From Lytechinus pictus (taxonomy: Eukaryota > Echinodermata > Echinoidea > Temnopleuroida > Toxopneustidae): a stretch of 64,000 nucleotides of DNA. The stretch lies in assembly GCF_037042905.1 (NCBI RefSeq), contig NW_026974140.1:11915001-11979000 (forward strand), given 5' to 3'. A program made the translations under genes and the position numbers. The notes beneath the pieces are model-generated. The model was given only the letters and a program-made list of their open reading frames with translations. It had not been told where the DNA came from and did not search any database. Shown here one piece after another: positions 34,510-46,100 of the stretch (within the stretch, counting starts at the first letter, position 1; every line of letters starts with the position of its first letter).

Positions 34510-35995
34510 GGCCGTTGCCATGGCAACGGATTAATTTCTCAAAAATGACATACATTCCCATGTAAATGGTAAATAAACATGACATAGATGACCAAAATGA
34601 TAATTTTCAAGTTCGCAATTGAATATATATAAAATTTAGAAACATTCAAAATTAACAAGAAAGTTCCAATTGGTCTGTTGCCATGGCAACGGCTTGTTTT
34701 TCCCCAGAAAAATAAAAAAACTGATTAAAAAAACGTTGTAGAATAGGATTTATCTTTAATTTCCCCTAATTTTACAGTGTTAAACAACGATATTTTGGTT
34801 GCTCAATGTATAAACTACATCTCAAGCCATTGCCATGGCAACCAAATAACATCTAATTTACAAAAATAACATGGTAAACTAGACAATGGACAGGTGGAAA
34901 ATACAACTGGAAATGACTTAATCTGTATGCTTAAGTTTTGACCCCCTCATTTGAACAAAAAATACAGAATGTGTTCTGCAGGAGTTCTTTATAAAGATTA
35001 AACATTATGTTGCCTTGGTAATGCTTGAATTAAATAAAAAAAACGAATGTTGCAAAGATCCCGTTGCCATGGCAACAGTTTATTTCCCTCTAGAAAGGTA
35101 AAAATATTGATAAAAATATAGAATACATGTATGATCATCATTCCATTTTCAATATTTTTAAGGAACTAATCAAAATATGATTGTGACTACATTTATAAAT
35201 ATAACATCTTAAGCCATTGCCATGGCAACCAGATAACATCTAACTTAAAAAACAACAGCAGGGATGACAAGGTTATGGATAGGTGAAAAGTACAATGAAA
35301 ATTAACTTATGTAAATGCATAAGGTTTGACCTACTCAATTAATTTAGGGGAAATAATACAGTGAGTGTTCTGCATGAACTAATTGGAATGATACAGATTG
35401 ACGTTGCCTTGGTAATACTTGAATTCAACGATAAATATCAATGTTGCAAATTGCCTGTTGCCATAGCAACGGATCATTTAGTACCAGTTTTTATTAAAAA
35501 AGGACTATAGAATCTGGTTTTTCTTGCATTTCCCCAAATCTTAGTGTGTTAAACATAGATATGTTTGATGCAAATTGTTTAAATAAAATCTAAAGCTATT
35601 GCCATGGCAACCAAATAATATCTAATTCACAAAAAAATAATAATTTGGATGACAAGATCATGGACAGGTGGAAAATACAAATATAACTCAATATGCGAAA
35701 GGTTTGGCTAGTCATTTAATTTAAAACAAAAAATTCACCAAGTATTCTGTATGAGTTCATTAGAATAATAAATTGATGTTGCCTTGGTAATTCTTGAATT
35801 AAATGATAAATATTAATAATTCAAATGTTCTGTTGCCATGGCAACAGCTCATTTCCCCCAGAAAAGTATCAGCAGCTTTGATAAATAAAAACATGATAAA
35901 ATCTGATTTTTCTTTCATTTCCCTTAAGTTAAGGGTGTTAGAAAATATATGTTTGCGGTTAATATGTAGATAACATCTTCAGCCATTGCCTTGGC
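34510..35995 (+). repeat. Left-arm higher-order repeat with GTTGCCATGGCAAC motif
   Basis: The motif or a one- or two-base variant occurs near 34514, 34678, 34826, 35062, 35214, 35455, 35596, 35830 and 35979. Spacings alternate between about 150 and about 240 bp, so the basic unit is about 385 bp with two motif positions. One position reads tgttgccatggcaacgg and the other gccattgccatggcaacca. Between motifs, segments such as ttgccttggtaatgcttgaa and gaccaaggtaaa-like A/T-rich stretches recur. Confidence 0.85.
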
Positions 35996-36112
35996 AACCA
36001 ATCAAGATGTAATTTATAAATACAAAAAAAAATTACTGTTGAAATGATAATGGTCAGGTGGGATGTAAAATGAAGGTTTACTTTTAAAAGCTACATAATG
36101 TTTGACCAGTCA

Positions 36113-36696
36113 TTAAAGGGGAATGAAAGCTTTGGAACAAGTAGGCTTGTGTCGAAACAGAAAAATCAAAGAATAAGAACAAAGAAAGTTTGAGAAAAAT
36201 CAGACAAATAATAAGAAAGTTATGAGCATTTGAATATTGCAATCTCTAATGCTATGGAGATCCTCCCATTGGCAACGCTACAAGGATGTGTGATGTCACA
36301 CATGAACAACTCTCCCTTTGATGGACCCTGAAAATGTGTCTTTTTGCTTTTTCGTATGGTGATACAAACTCTTTATCCATGATGTATTCTATAAAAAATC
36401 TGTATTACATGCCCTCCTATAGAAAGAATACATGTTCTACTGATAGATGTAATAAAAGAGGCAATTTAAGTGAAATATATACTAAAGTAATGGGGAGAGT
36501 TGTTCAAGAGTGACATCACACATCTTTGTCGCATTGCCAATGTGAGGATCTCCATAGCATTAGTGATTGCAATATTCAAAAGCTCATAACTTTCTCATTA
36601 TTTGTCCGATTTTTCTCAAACTTTCATTGATCTGTTTCTTAGATTTTTCTGTTTTCACACAAGCTATCTTGTTCCAAAGGTTTCATTCTCCTTTAA
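36113..36696. mobile_element. Inverted-repeat MITE with TTAA duplication (family 2), copy 2
   Basis: The ends TTAAAGGGGAATGAAAG and GGTTTCATTCTCCTTTAA match the copy at 33017-33609. It sits inside the left arm of the giant element. The repeat unit interrupted here reads ...tttgaccagtca, TTAA, gttttgaacaaaa once the MITE is removed, as in neighbouring units. It is therefore younger than the giant element. Confidence 0.87.
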
Positions 36697-38239
36697 GTTT
36701 TGAACAAAAATTATAGTAAGTGTTCTGCATGAGTACAATAGCATGATAAAAACTGATGCTGCCTTGGTAATGGTTGATTTTAATATCATTTTTTTGCAAA
36801 TGTGTAACGGATCGTTTTCCCCCAGAAAATACCATCTTTGATAAAAAAAATACCTAGTAGAATCTTATTTTTCATTCATTTCCACTAAGGTTACGGTGTC
36901 AAACATACACGTACATGTTTGTTGTTAAATGTATAAATCACATTTTAAGGCGTTGAAATGGCAATAACATAACATTTCATTTACAAAAAAACATAGCTGA
37001 CAAGATAATGGACCGAAGGAAAATACAATAAAATTAACTGAATATGCGTAAGGTTTGACCTACTCTTTTAATTTTGAACAAAAGTTACATTAAGTGTTAT
37101 GCATGATTTCATTAGGATGACAAAAATTACTTTTGTTTTGGTAATGCTTGAACATGATGAATATCAATGTTACAAATGGCTCCAGAAAAGTACAAATTTT
37201 GATAAAAATATGTTTATTTATTTCCTTTTCCCTTATAGGAGGTTGCTGAACATAAATATGCTACATGATAAGCACCATCTTATTTCATTATACATGGCAT
37301 CGAAATAAGACCTACAAAAATCACATCAGACTTTTTTGGGCTCAAATAAATTCCCGAAACTCTAATTTTGATGCTGGACAATTACGTTCAAAGTATTCGC
37401 AGGCGGCCATTTTGAAGAAAGCGTTTGGGGTGATTTGTGTTTTAAAGCTGTTCATCATATCAATATCTAAGGGGATTATAGGGGTTGATGAATCAAAATC
37501 TTAACTCTATTTGAGGAGTAGACATGGTCTTGATATCCTAATCAAGGTAAATACAGTAAATCAACTTTTACATGGAGATCATGAAATCATGAAATCCTTC
37601 CTTGTTCGACTGTTTTAGCATACTTGGCTTGAAATATGATAGCAAAGCACTATTAGGCATCATCTGCCGGGATACACCTTTTAATTCCTGCATACAAATG
37701 TCAGAAAATCGTTACTTTGTGAAAATTCCCATAATTTCTTTAAAAATTCATGAAAATTGCCGAAAATTAAAAAAAAATTCCCACAAAAGTCACGTTTATT
37801 CCCATGGAAAGTTTCCATCAAGAAAATTCCCGGGAATTTGCAACCCGTCTCCCCCCCCCCTCCCAAAAAAGAAAAAAAAAATCATTATCAAGAAATAATA
37901 CAGAGAAAGTGAAAGAGAGATGGATAAAATATGATTATTTTACGAATAATATACCAAAAAGGAAAAATTTTGAAATTTTTGCTCTGTCGCTGGCTCGGTG
38001 AGAACATTTTAAAGTAAATTTTGCTTGATATGTCATATCTGGCCCCCTCAAAATTGCACTGCTGATTTTGAAGAAGAAAATTTTGTAATACTGTGATAAT
38101 TTTTAAAGTAACATATGAATCTATTCAACGCCAAGTGTAATCTATTCACTGGTTATTTTACATGAAAAGTAGACTCGTCAAATTAAATAAAAAATACCTT
38201 TACTGGTTGAAAGGTTAAAGTAATTTAAGCAAGGGTATT

Positions 38240-40250
38240 CCAAGATGGTGCCCTCAGTGGGTGCCATAGGCTAAAAATCCACAATTCATCCATTACTTGA
38301 TAAAATGGCTTTAATTTTGTTTCTATTCATTGGTTTTAAGGATCAAGTAGTACATTGGACCAAGTTACAGGGAAAGCCAGTGGTCTGGAATGTCCAAAAA
38401 TCCAAGATGGCTTCAAAAAATTGAATCTAAAATGGTTGCTTATACCTAAAGCGGACCTAGCTCATTTCATATTGGCCTGGAGGATAATATTTTGGTGTCT
38501 AAATCATTGGTTTCAAGAGTAAATCATTGGTTTCAAGAGTCTAACAATATTAGTACAAGTTACAGTGACAGTCAGGTGTATTCGAAAATCCAATATGGCT
38601 TCCAAAAACTATTCTAAAATGGCTGCTGATACTTAAAAGTGGAATAACTCCTTTTATATTCACCTGTGAGATATGATTTTGGTGTCTAAACCATAGTTTC
38701 AAAAGTGAAATAATAAATTAGGACATAGTTTGTTCAATATCTGTCTGGGGAATATGATTTTGATGTCTAAACCATCATCATAAAACCATGGTTTAATGCA
38801 TTAGAACAAGTTACAAGGACAACCAATGGACTGGTATGTTAAAAAATCCAAGATGGCCTCCAAAATGGGGTCTAAATTGACTGTTGTTACTTCGAAATGG
38901 ACATATAATTCATTAATAATGCACATTGGGGGTATGATTTTGGTGTCTACACTAGTGTTTCAGGGGTCAACTAATACTGTACATTGTGTCAAGTTGAATG
39001 GACAGTCAGGTGTTAATATTGTGTCCAAAAATTCAAAGATTGTTTGAAAAATGGGGGTTTTAATGTTACTTAAAAGTGGACATAGTACATTAAAAAATAC
39101 TCCTGGGGATGATATTTTGGTGTCTACATTAGAATTTCAAGGATCAAATGATACGTTGGGACTGGTTACAATGATGTATAGATGTCCATTTTGCCTGAAA
39201 ATCCAAGATGGCATCAATGAATGGGTTAAAAAATGACGACTGTTACGTTGAAGTGGATATGATATCCACTTGTGAGAATCTACCTTGGATTTTGGACAAA
39301 ATTGAAAACTAATCATCCTTGTTACTTGTCCTAATGTAATAGTGGACCCTTCATACCACAGTGTAGACACCAAAGATGTTTCTCACAGGTTGTATGAACT
39401 CTGATAATTTTTGAGTGATAGAAGTCATTTTAGATTCCATTTTGGTCACCCTCTTGGATTTTTAGGCAATTTGGACAACTGGATATCATTGTAACAAGTC
39501 TAAACGTATTTTTCGAAACTTTAAACCAAAGTTTGAACACCAAAATCATTTTTCCTTGGTTGACTTTCAATGAACTATGTCAATTTTTAAGCAACAGACT
39601 CCAATTAAACCCCGATTGTTTGAAGCCATCTTAGATGTTTAGACATATTGGATTACTCACTGTCCTTGTAACTTGTTCCATGTCATGATGTATTTACTGA
39701 CTTTTAAAACCATGGTTTAGATATCAAAATAATACGCCCTTGGCAGATATTACACGAAATATGTCAATTCTTTAGTAACAGGGCTATTCTATAATCCATT
39801 TTTTGAAGCCACCTTGGATTTTTGACATACTTGACCACTGAGTGTTCTTGTAACTTGTCCTAATGTATAGTTTGACACATTTCACCATGGCATAAACTTA
39901 TTCCAGGCTATTAAACAATCTACGTTTTTTAATGCATCAACAACAATTTTAGACTCTATTTTCAAAGCCATCTTGGATTTTTTAAATATACTGGACAACT
40001 GACTGTCCGTGTAACTTGTCATAGTGTATTACTTGACCATTGAAACCATGGTCTAGACACCAAATCATATATCCCAGACGGATATGAAATAAGCTATGTC
40101 CATTTATATATCAACAGCCATTTCAAAGTAAAAAAAACTCCATTTTTGGAAGCTGTCTCAGGGTCTTGGACACATCAGACCACTGGCTGTCCTTGTAACT
40201 AGTCACAATATACTACTTCACCCTTAAAACCATTGCATAGAAACCACATT
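38240..40250. repeat. Inner tandem repeats meeting at the central hairpin
   Basis: Left of 39261 the units (about 180-210 bp) contain ccaaaaatccaagatggctt and attttggtgtctaaacca. Right of it the same words appear inverted (agccatcttggatttt, ggtttagacaccaaaat). Units are degenerate and frames across them are short. Confidence 0.75.
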
Positions 40251-40269
40251 AAGCCACTGGAATTAGATG

Positions 40270-42490
40270 TAATTTGGTTGTCATGGCAATGGCATAAGTT
40301 ATTTGTATATCAACAGCAAACATAATGCTTTGCACTCTAAAATTAGGGGAAATTTATGACAAAATGCAGATTCTAAACTGTTTTTCGATCAAATTTGGTA
40401 CTTTGGTAATTTGGTATCATTAAATTCAAGCATTACCAAGGCAACCTCAAATTTTATCATTCTAATGAACTAATGCGAACCACTGTAATCTTTGTTCAAA
40501 ATTAATTGACTGGGTCAAACCTTGAGTTAATGGATTGCATTTTCCACCTGTCCATTATCATGTCAACCATGTTATTTTTTTCAAATTAGATGTTATTTGG
40601 TTGCCATGACAATGGCTTAAGCTATAATTTGAATGTTAACAGGAAACATATCCATTCTTACCCTAAAATTAGGGGAAATGAAAGGAAAAAATCAGATTCT
40701 ACAGATTTTCTGATCAAAACTGGTACTTTTCTTGGGGAAATGAGTAGTTGCTATGGCAACAGGTCATTTGCAACGTTGATGTTTATCGAATTCAATTATT
40801 ACCAAGGCAACTTCAATGTTTATCATTCTTAGAATGATAAATAGTTCATGTAGAACACTCATTGTATTGTTTCCCCTAGATTAATTGAGGTCAATCCTGA
40901 TGCATACAGTGATGCACATCAAGTGAATTTTCATTGTATTTTTCACCTGTCCATATCCTTGTCATCCATGTTTTTTTTTTAATTAGATGTTATCTGGTTG
41001 CCATGGCAATGGCTTAAGATGTTATATTTATAAATTTAGTCACATATATATCTCGATTAGTACCTTAAAATTATTGAAAATGGAAAGATGATCATACATG
41101 TCTAAATTCTAATTCAATATTTTTACCTTTCTAGAGGGAAATAAGCTGTTGCCATGGCAACGAGCCCTTTGTAACATTTTAAAAAGAATTTAATCCAAGT
41201 GTTACCAAGGCAACATAAGTTCATATCTTTTTAAAGAACTCCTGCAGAACATTTTAAGTACTTTTTGTTCAAATGAGGGGGTCAAAAGTTAAGCATACAG
41301 ATTAAGTCAATTCTAATTGTATTTTCCACCTGTCCATTGTGTTGTCAACCATGTTATTTTTTTTTTCAAATTAGATTAATTTGGTTGCCATGACAATGGC
41401 TTCAGATATTGTTTGTATGTTAACAGCAAACATATCAATTCTTACCATTAAATTAGGGGAAATGAAAGAAAAATCAGAGTCCAAAGTCCTTTTTCTAATC
41501 AAAACTAGAACTTTTTTGCGTAAATGAGCCGTTGCTATGGCAACAGGTCATTTGCAACATTGATATTTATCGTTGAATTCAAGTGTAACTAAGGTAACAT
41601 CAATGTTTATCATTCTAATTAGTTCATGAAGAACACTCACTGTATACTGTTTCCCCTAAATTAATTGAATAGGTCAAAACTTATGCATAAAAGTTATTTT
41701 CATTGGATTTTTCACCTATCCATAACCCTGTCATCCCTGTCATTGATTTTTTTTAATTAGATGTTATTTGGTTGCCATGGCAATGGCTTAAGATGTTATA
41801 TTTATAAATGCAGTCACAAACATATATTTTTATTAGTTCCTTAAAAATATTGAAAATGGAATGATGATCGTATTCTACATTTTTATCAATATTTTCACCT
41901 TTCTAGAGGGAAATATGCTGTTGCCATGGCAACGGGATCTTTGCAACATTTGTTTTTTAATTTTAATTCAAGCATTACCAAGGCAACATAATGTTTTATC
42001 TTTATAAAGAACTCCTGCAGAACACTTTCTGTATTTTTTTGTTCAAATGAGGGGGTCAAAACTTAAGCATACAGATTAAGTCATTTCCAGTTGTATTTTC
42101 CACCTGTCCATTGTCTTGTTAACCATTTAATTTGTGTAAATTGATGTTATTTGGTTGCCATGGCAACGGCTTGAGATGTAGTTTATACATTGAGCAACCA
42201 AAATATCATTGTTCAACACTGTAAAATTAGGGGAAATTAAAGATAAATCCTATTCTACAACGTTTTTTTAATCAGTTTTTTTATTTTTCTGGGGAAAAAC
42301 AAGTCGTTGCCATGGCAACGGACCAATTGGAACTATCTTGTTAATTTTGAATGTTTCTAAATTTTATATATATTCATTTGGGAGCTTAAAAATTATCATT
42401 TTGGTCATCTATATCATGTTTATTTACCATTTACATGGGAATGTATGTCATTTTTGAGAAATTAATCCGTTGCCATGGCAACGGCCGAAA
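40270..42490 (-). repeat. Right-arm higher-order repeat with GTTGCCATGGCAAC motif
   Basis: This mirrors the left arm. Motif positions lie near 40270, 40599, 40747, 40995, 41150, 41384, 41531, 41769, 41919, 42154, 42304 and 42470, with the same alternation of about 150 and 240 bp. Perfect motifs occur at 41150, 41919, 42154, 42304 and 42470. Confidence 0.85.
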
Positions 42491-42610
42491 ATGGCATTTT
42501 AAAATTTACCTCCCATCTTTAAAATAAATCTTAGGGCATATACTTATACTTGTGAAAGTTTCATGCTTTAGTCAAAATTTGCACAATTGTTCGGCTAATC
42601 CGCTCTACTA

Positions 42611-43112
42611 TGTTATGTATTCTTGACCCACAAGCCTCACATGATGAATCTTGGTAGCACGTGTATATTATGAATTACACACAGATTACATGTGTTGATA
42701 ATTTTTCAATACTTTTAAAGCTCTCGGCTCCTAGAGGCTAGACCTTTATTAATGTGAGCATGAACTTCTCCCTGGAACTTCTGCAGACGTGGACGTCCAG
42801 TTGACACCACTTCCCTCGTTTGTTTCATATTACTCCAGCCAGCACAAGTCTAAAATAATTGTAAAATGATAAAGACAAAAGTATGAGAATATAGACGTAA
42901 AAATTTTAATTTGGAGGTTGGAGCACGGACGGTGTCGTCCGCGTCTAGCTACATCAACAAAACGGCGCATGGACGGACTTCCCCCATGAGTTTCCCGTAT
43001 CCGCAAGACCAATGTCCGCTCCGTCATCGATCAATCCGGCTGCTTTCAGGATGTTTAGCAGATATTAAAGGCAAGGGCATTCAGTAAGCCAGCCTTCCTT
43101 TTAAAATACAAC
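42611..43112. other. Right part of host segment and upstream region of MFSD6-like gene
   Basis: Positions 42611-42720 continue the host segment paralogous to 56390-56498. The rest (42721-43112) is unique and should contain the 5' UTR and promoter of the MFSD6-like gene. I see no confident TATA box or initiator. A 65-codon minus-strand frame here has no recognisable family. Confidence 0.4.
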
Positions 43113-46100
43113 ATGGGTGTACCGACTCTGATCTATAAAACTGGTGGTGCAGCTGTCATTCCAGGCATTTCAGAAGCAGGTAAATAATCAAGACAAGTTG
43201 ATCATTGAATGATTGATTAATATACTCTATAATATTAATATATACATATATGATATAGGCCTAGCACTCATTCAATGAACAAGGTTATGATTAGACAGGA
43301 ATAACCGTAGTTTCTGGGGATTTGTTCAACAATTTCTGACATTTTACTATCATCCCCATCCCATGTATTGGTGAGTGAGCCAACGCAGTTCAGCAGAACA
43401 ACCAAAATACAGACACTAAACTGTAGCTTTTGGTCCAGGTTATGATATAACCTTGTTCTCAGTTACATCTCGATCTATGTGTGGCAAAATAAGGTTGACA
43501 ATGTATGGATTATTTTCTCTTTTTCTTTTGGACAAATGCTTGATTTTTTTACACTGTCAGTTTCCATTACAGCTTTTCATTATATAGCTTGGCTCTTGAC
43601 TTAAGTAAATTTGATTCTTTAAATTATTTTTTTCTTAATTAAAAATAGAGATAAAAAAATGTAAATTTTCTTGCCATATTACTTTCCACCAATAGAGGGC
43701 GTACACAAAAATATGCCCAAAAATCAAGTTTTTGAGCGCTCAGGTGAATACAAAATTATTCCCAAGTTGCTAATGAAAAATAAATTGCAGCTGTATGGAA
43801 ATTAGTAATTTTGGTCACAAAAGTGATATTGTAATTATTTTTTAAAGTGTGTGCTCTCTACAACATTGGCATACCATAGTCCTACCTGTAGATTCCCCAT
43901 AGGCAGGATGGTTGCAGTGAACAAGTGGCCTATACTATCCCCGGGGGGGCCACTTACATTGACGAGTGGATACCATGCGCGACCAAAAAAACACGTAAAA
44001 AGGATGTCTTTTTCACGATAGGGCACGTTACGTACGTAACGTGATAAGGGTGTCAAAAACACAAAAATAATAAAAAAGGGTATCTATTTCGCTAGGACAA
44101 TTACGTGTTTAGGGTCGAATTTGCGGGGATGATAAAACAAAATTAAAATGTTTTATAAAGGATGTCCTTTTTGCCCCAACACTTCGTGTTTAGAGTCCAA
44201 TTTGCGCGAGGTGTAGAAGATGGGGTCGTACTAAACCAAATTAGGTAAAGCCGACGACCGAAGGACCCGTAACAATAAAACATTCCTGTACTTGTTTAGG
44301 GGTTCATTTCAGGGAATATTTGCCAAGAGTATCGTTTTGTTTCCAATACTTGTTAAGGGTAGGGTTTCACACGCCAATACATGTTAAGGGGTGCATTTTC
44401 AGAATATGGAAATTACGTGTTTAGGGTGCTTTTCGAGACCCATTGGTCGCGCATGGTATCCACTCGTGAATGGAACTGGCCCCCCCGGGATACTATCGTG
44501 GAGTTCTGGTATCATTATTGATGAAATAATTCCCTAGAACAAATAAAGCTCTCTGGGTTAGTAAATCATGTGAATTAAGTGAGTAGCTGTCACACACTCG
44601 TATACCGGTAGTACAGTCGTGCAGCTCTTGCTACCCTTATGGCAATTGCACTGCCAGTAATAACGCAGTACTATTGAAATTTTAATGCAATTGTCATTCC
44701 TATTTAGGCATTGAAGTTTATCTGAAATTCAGGGTGAATTTGAAATAGGGGCCTTACGTTAGGTAGACAGGAATAACCATCGTTTCTGGGGATTTCCTTA
44801 ACAATTTCTGACATTTCACTATAATCCCCATTCACCATGTATTGGTGAGTAAAGTCAATGTAGTTCAGCGGAACAACCAAAATACAGAGACTGAAGCTTT
44901 TGGTCTAAACGTTAGGTTGAAAGTACCTCTTAACCTAGACCAAAAGCTTCGGTCTCTGTCAATTATGTTGGTTGTTCCGCTGAACTTAATTGGCTCCACT
45001 CCCCAAATACAGAGACCGAAGTTCTAGCTCGATCTGTACAGGGACTCAATGGCCATATGTTTATGTATAAAGTTCGGATAAAACTGGGAAGTGAAGTTGC
45101 GAGACAGCCGGAGTAAGTCACTGTTATTCCCCCTTTTAAGTTTATTTCTCCCCGTTTTGGTGCATTTCAGGCCAAAACGGAATAATAATCTTTATTTTGG
45201 TACAGTTCTTTTTATAAATTTTTATGAAATAAAGACAAAAATCGATGAGCCCCATCAGGGGGAATTTGCATTGTTAACCCCCTAATGGTGGCTGCACGAT
45301 AGCGAGCCGTCTGTGTACGAGGAGAAATTAAAAAAAATAAAAATGTTAAATAACTCCTTGAAACAGACGGCTGCCAGCTGTCTGCTCTTGACCTAGATAG
45401 ATAGGAGTCCAACATTGTATATTGATAGGGTACATTGAATAAGAAGATTTACAATATTGAATAGGAATATTTGAACCATCTACCGTATGTGTGCATTTCA
45501 TTCAGATACTAGGTTTTTTTTATTTAGGACTTCCGCAGGTCTCTAACATTGTTTGCAATAACCTTTGCAATTTAATTTGGCAAAATAGCATTGAATGTTT
45601 GAAATATTTGAATATCTTTCGTACAAATATTTCAATGGTAAATTTGATACATGTAATTTCTTGACCTAGCCATGGTATAGCTTATAATATCTACTTTATA
45701 GGACTGACGTCACCATAAGGCCACAGAATAAATTACTTTTTTTTGCCATTACTTTTATTTAATTTATGTTCACATAAAATGGAAATTATAAAGCTGTCGA
45801 GATCACGTAGTAGTTCTTGATAAACAATGTACCTTATTTCATGTTGGTTTCTGGCCTGATTTTGAGTCCATATTTGCTTTGTAATATGATATTTTATTAA
45901 CAGAACATGCTGTATATTTTTCTAATGTGATTGACCTGTATGAGGAAGATTGCAATTAATATTATTGACTTGTTATTGTAGATAGCTGGTATTGCTTACA
46001 CCTCAGGACCCTTGTGTGGTTGAACTATTTTGCTCTACCGTACCTTTATTGCACAAGTAGGAGTGGATGATGTATTATCAAACATGGTTTTTTGTCTCAC

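Larger units (their letters stand above)
34376..42610. mobile_element. Giant 8.2-kb inverted-repeat (foldback) element
   Basis: Both ends are TAGTAGAGCGGATTAGC in inverted orientation, and the first several hundred bases of the two arms are nearly identical mirror images. The centre is the perfect hairpin aagtggatat-g-atatccactt at 39251-39271. The left arm is 4.9 kb and the right 3.35 kb; part of the difference is a MITE at 36113-36696. Flanks are TGT(TA) on both sides, and the paralogue at 56.1 kb has the uninterrupted cctgtgttatgtattc, so the whole block is one insertion. The outer 1.7-2.3 kb of each arm is a higher-order tandem repeat marked by GTTGCCATGGCAAC. The inner part is another tandem repeat marked by aatccaagatggcttc-like words. 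No transposase ORF is present. Confidence 0.88.

Noticed and set aside
34376-42610. CRISPR-like regularly spaced repeats
   Set aside because: A short palindrome at regular spacing superficially resembles an array, but the spacers are themselves repeats, the genome is eukaryotic, and the block is a mirrored element.
42830-43027. Minus-strand 65-codon frame upstream of the MFSD6-like gene
   Set aside because: It overlaps the expected promoter or UTR on the other strand, with no family resemblance.
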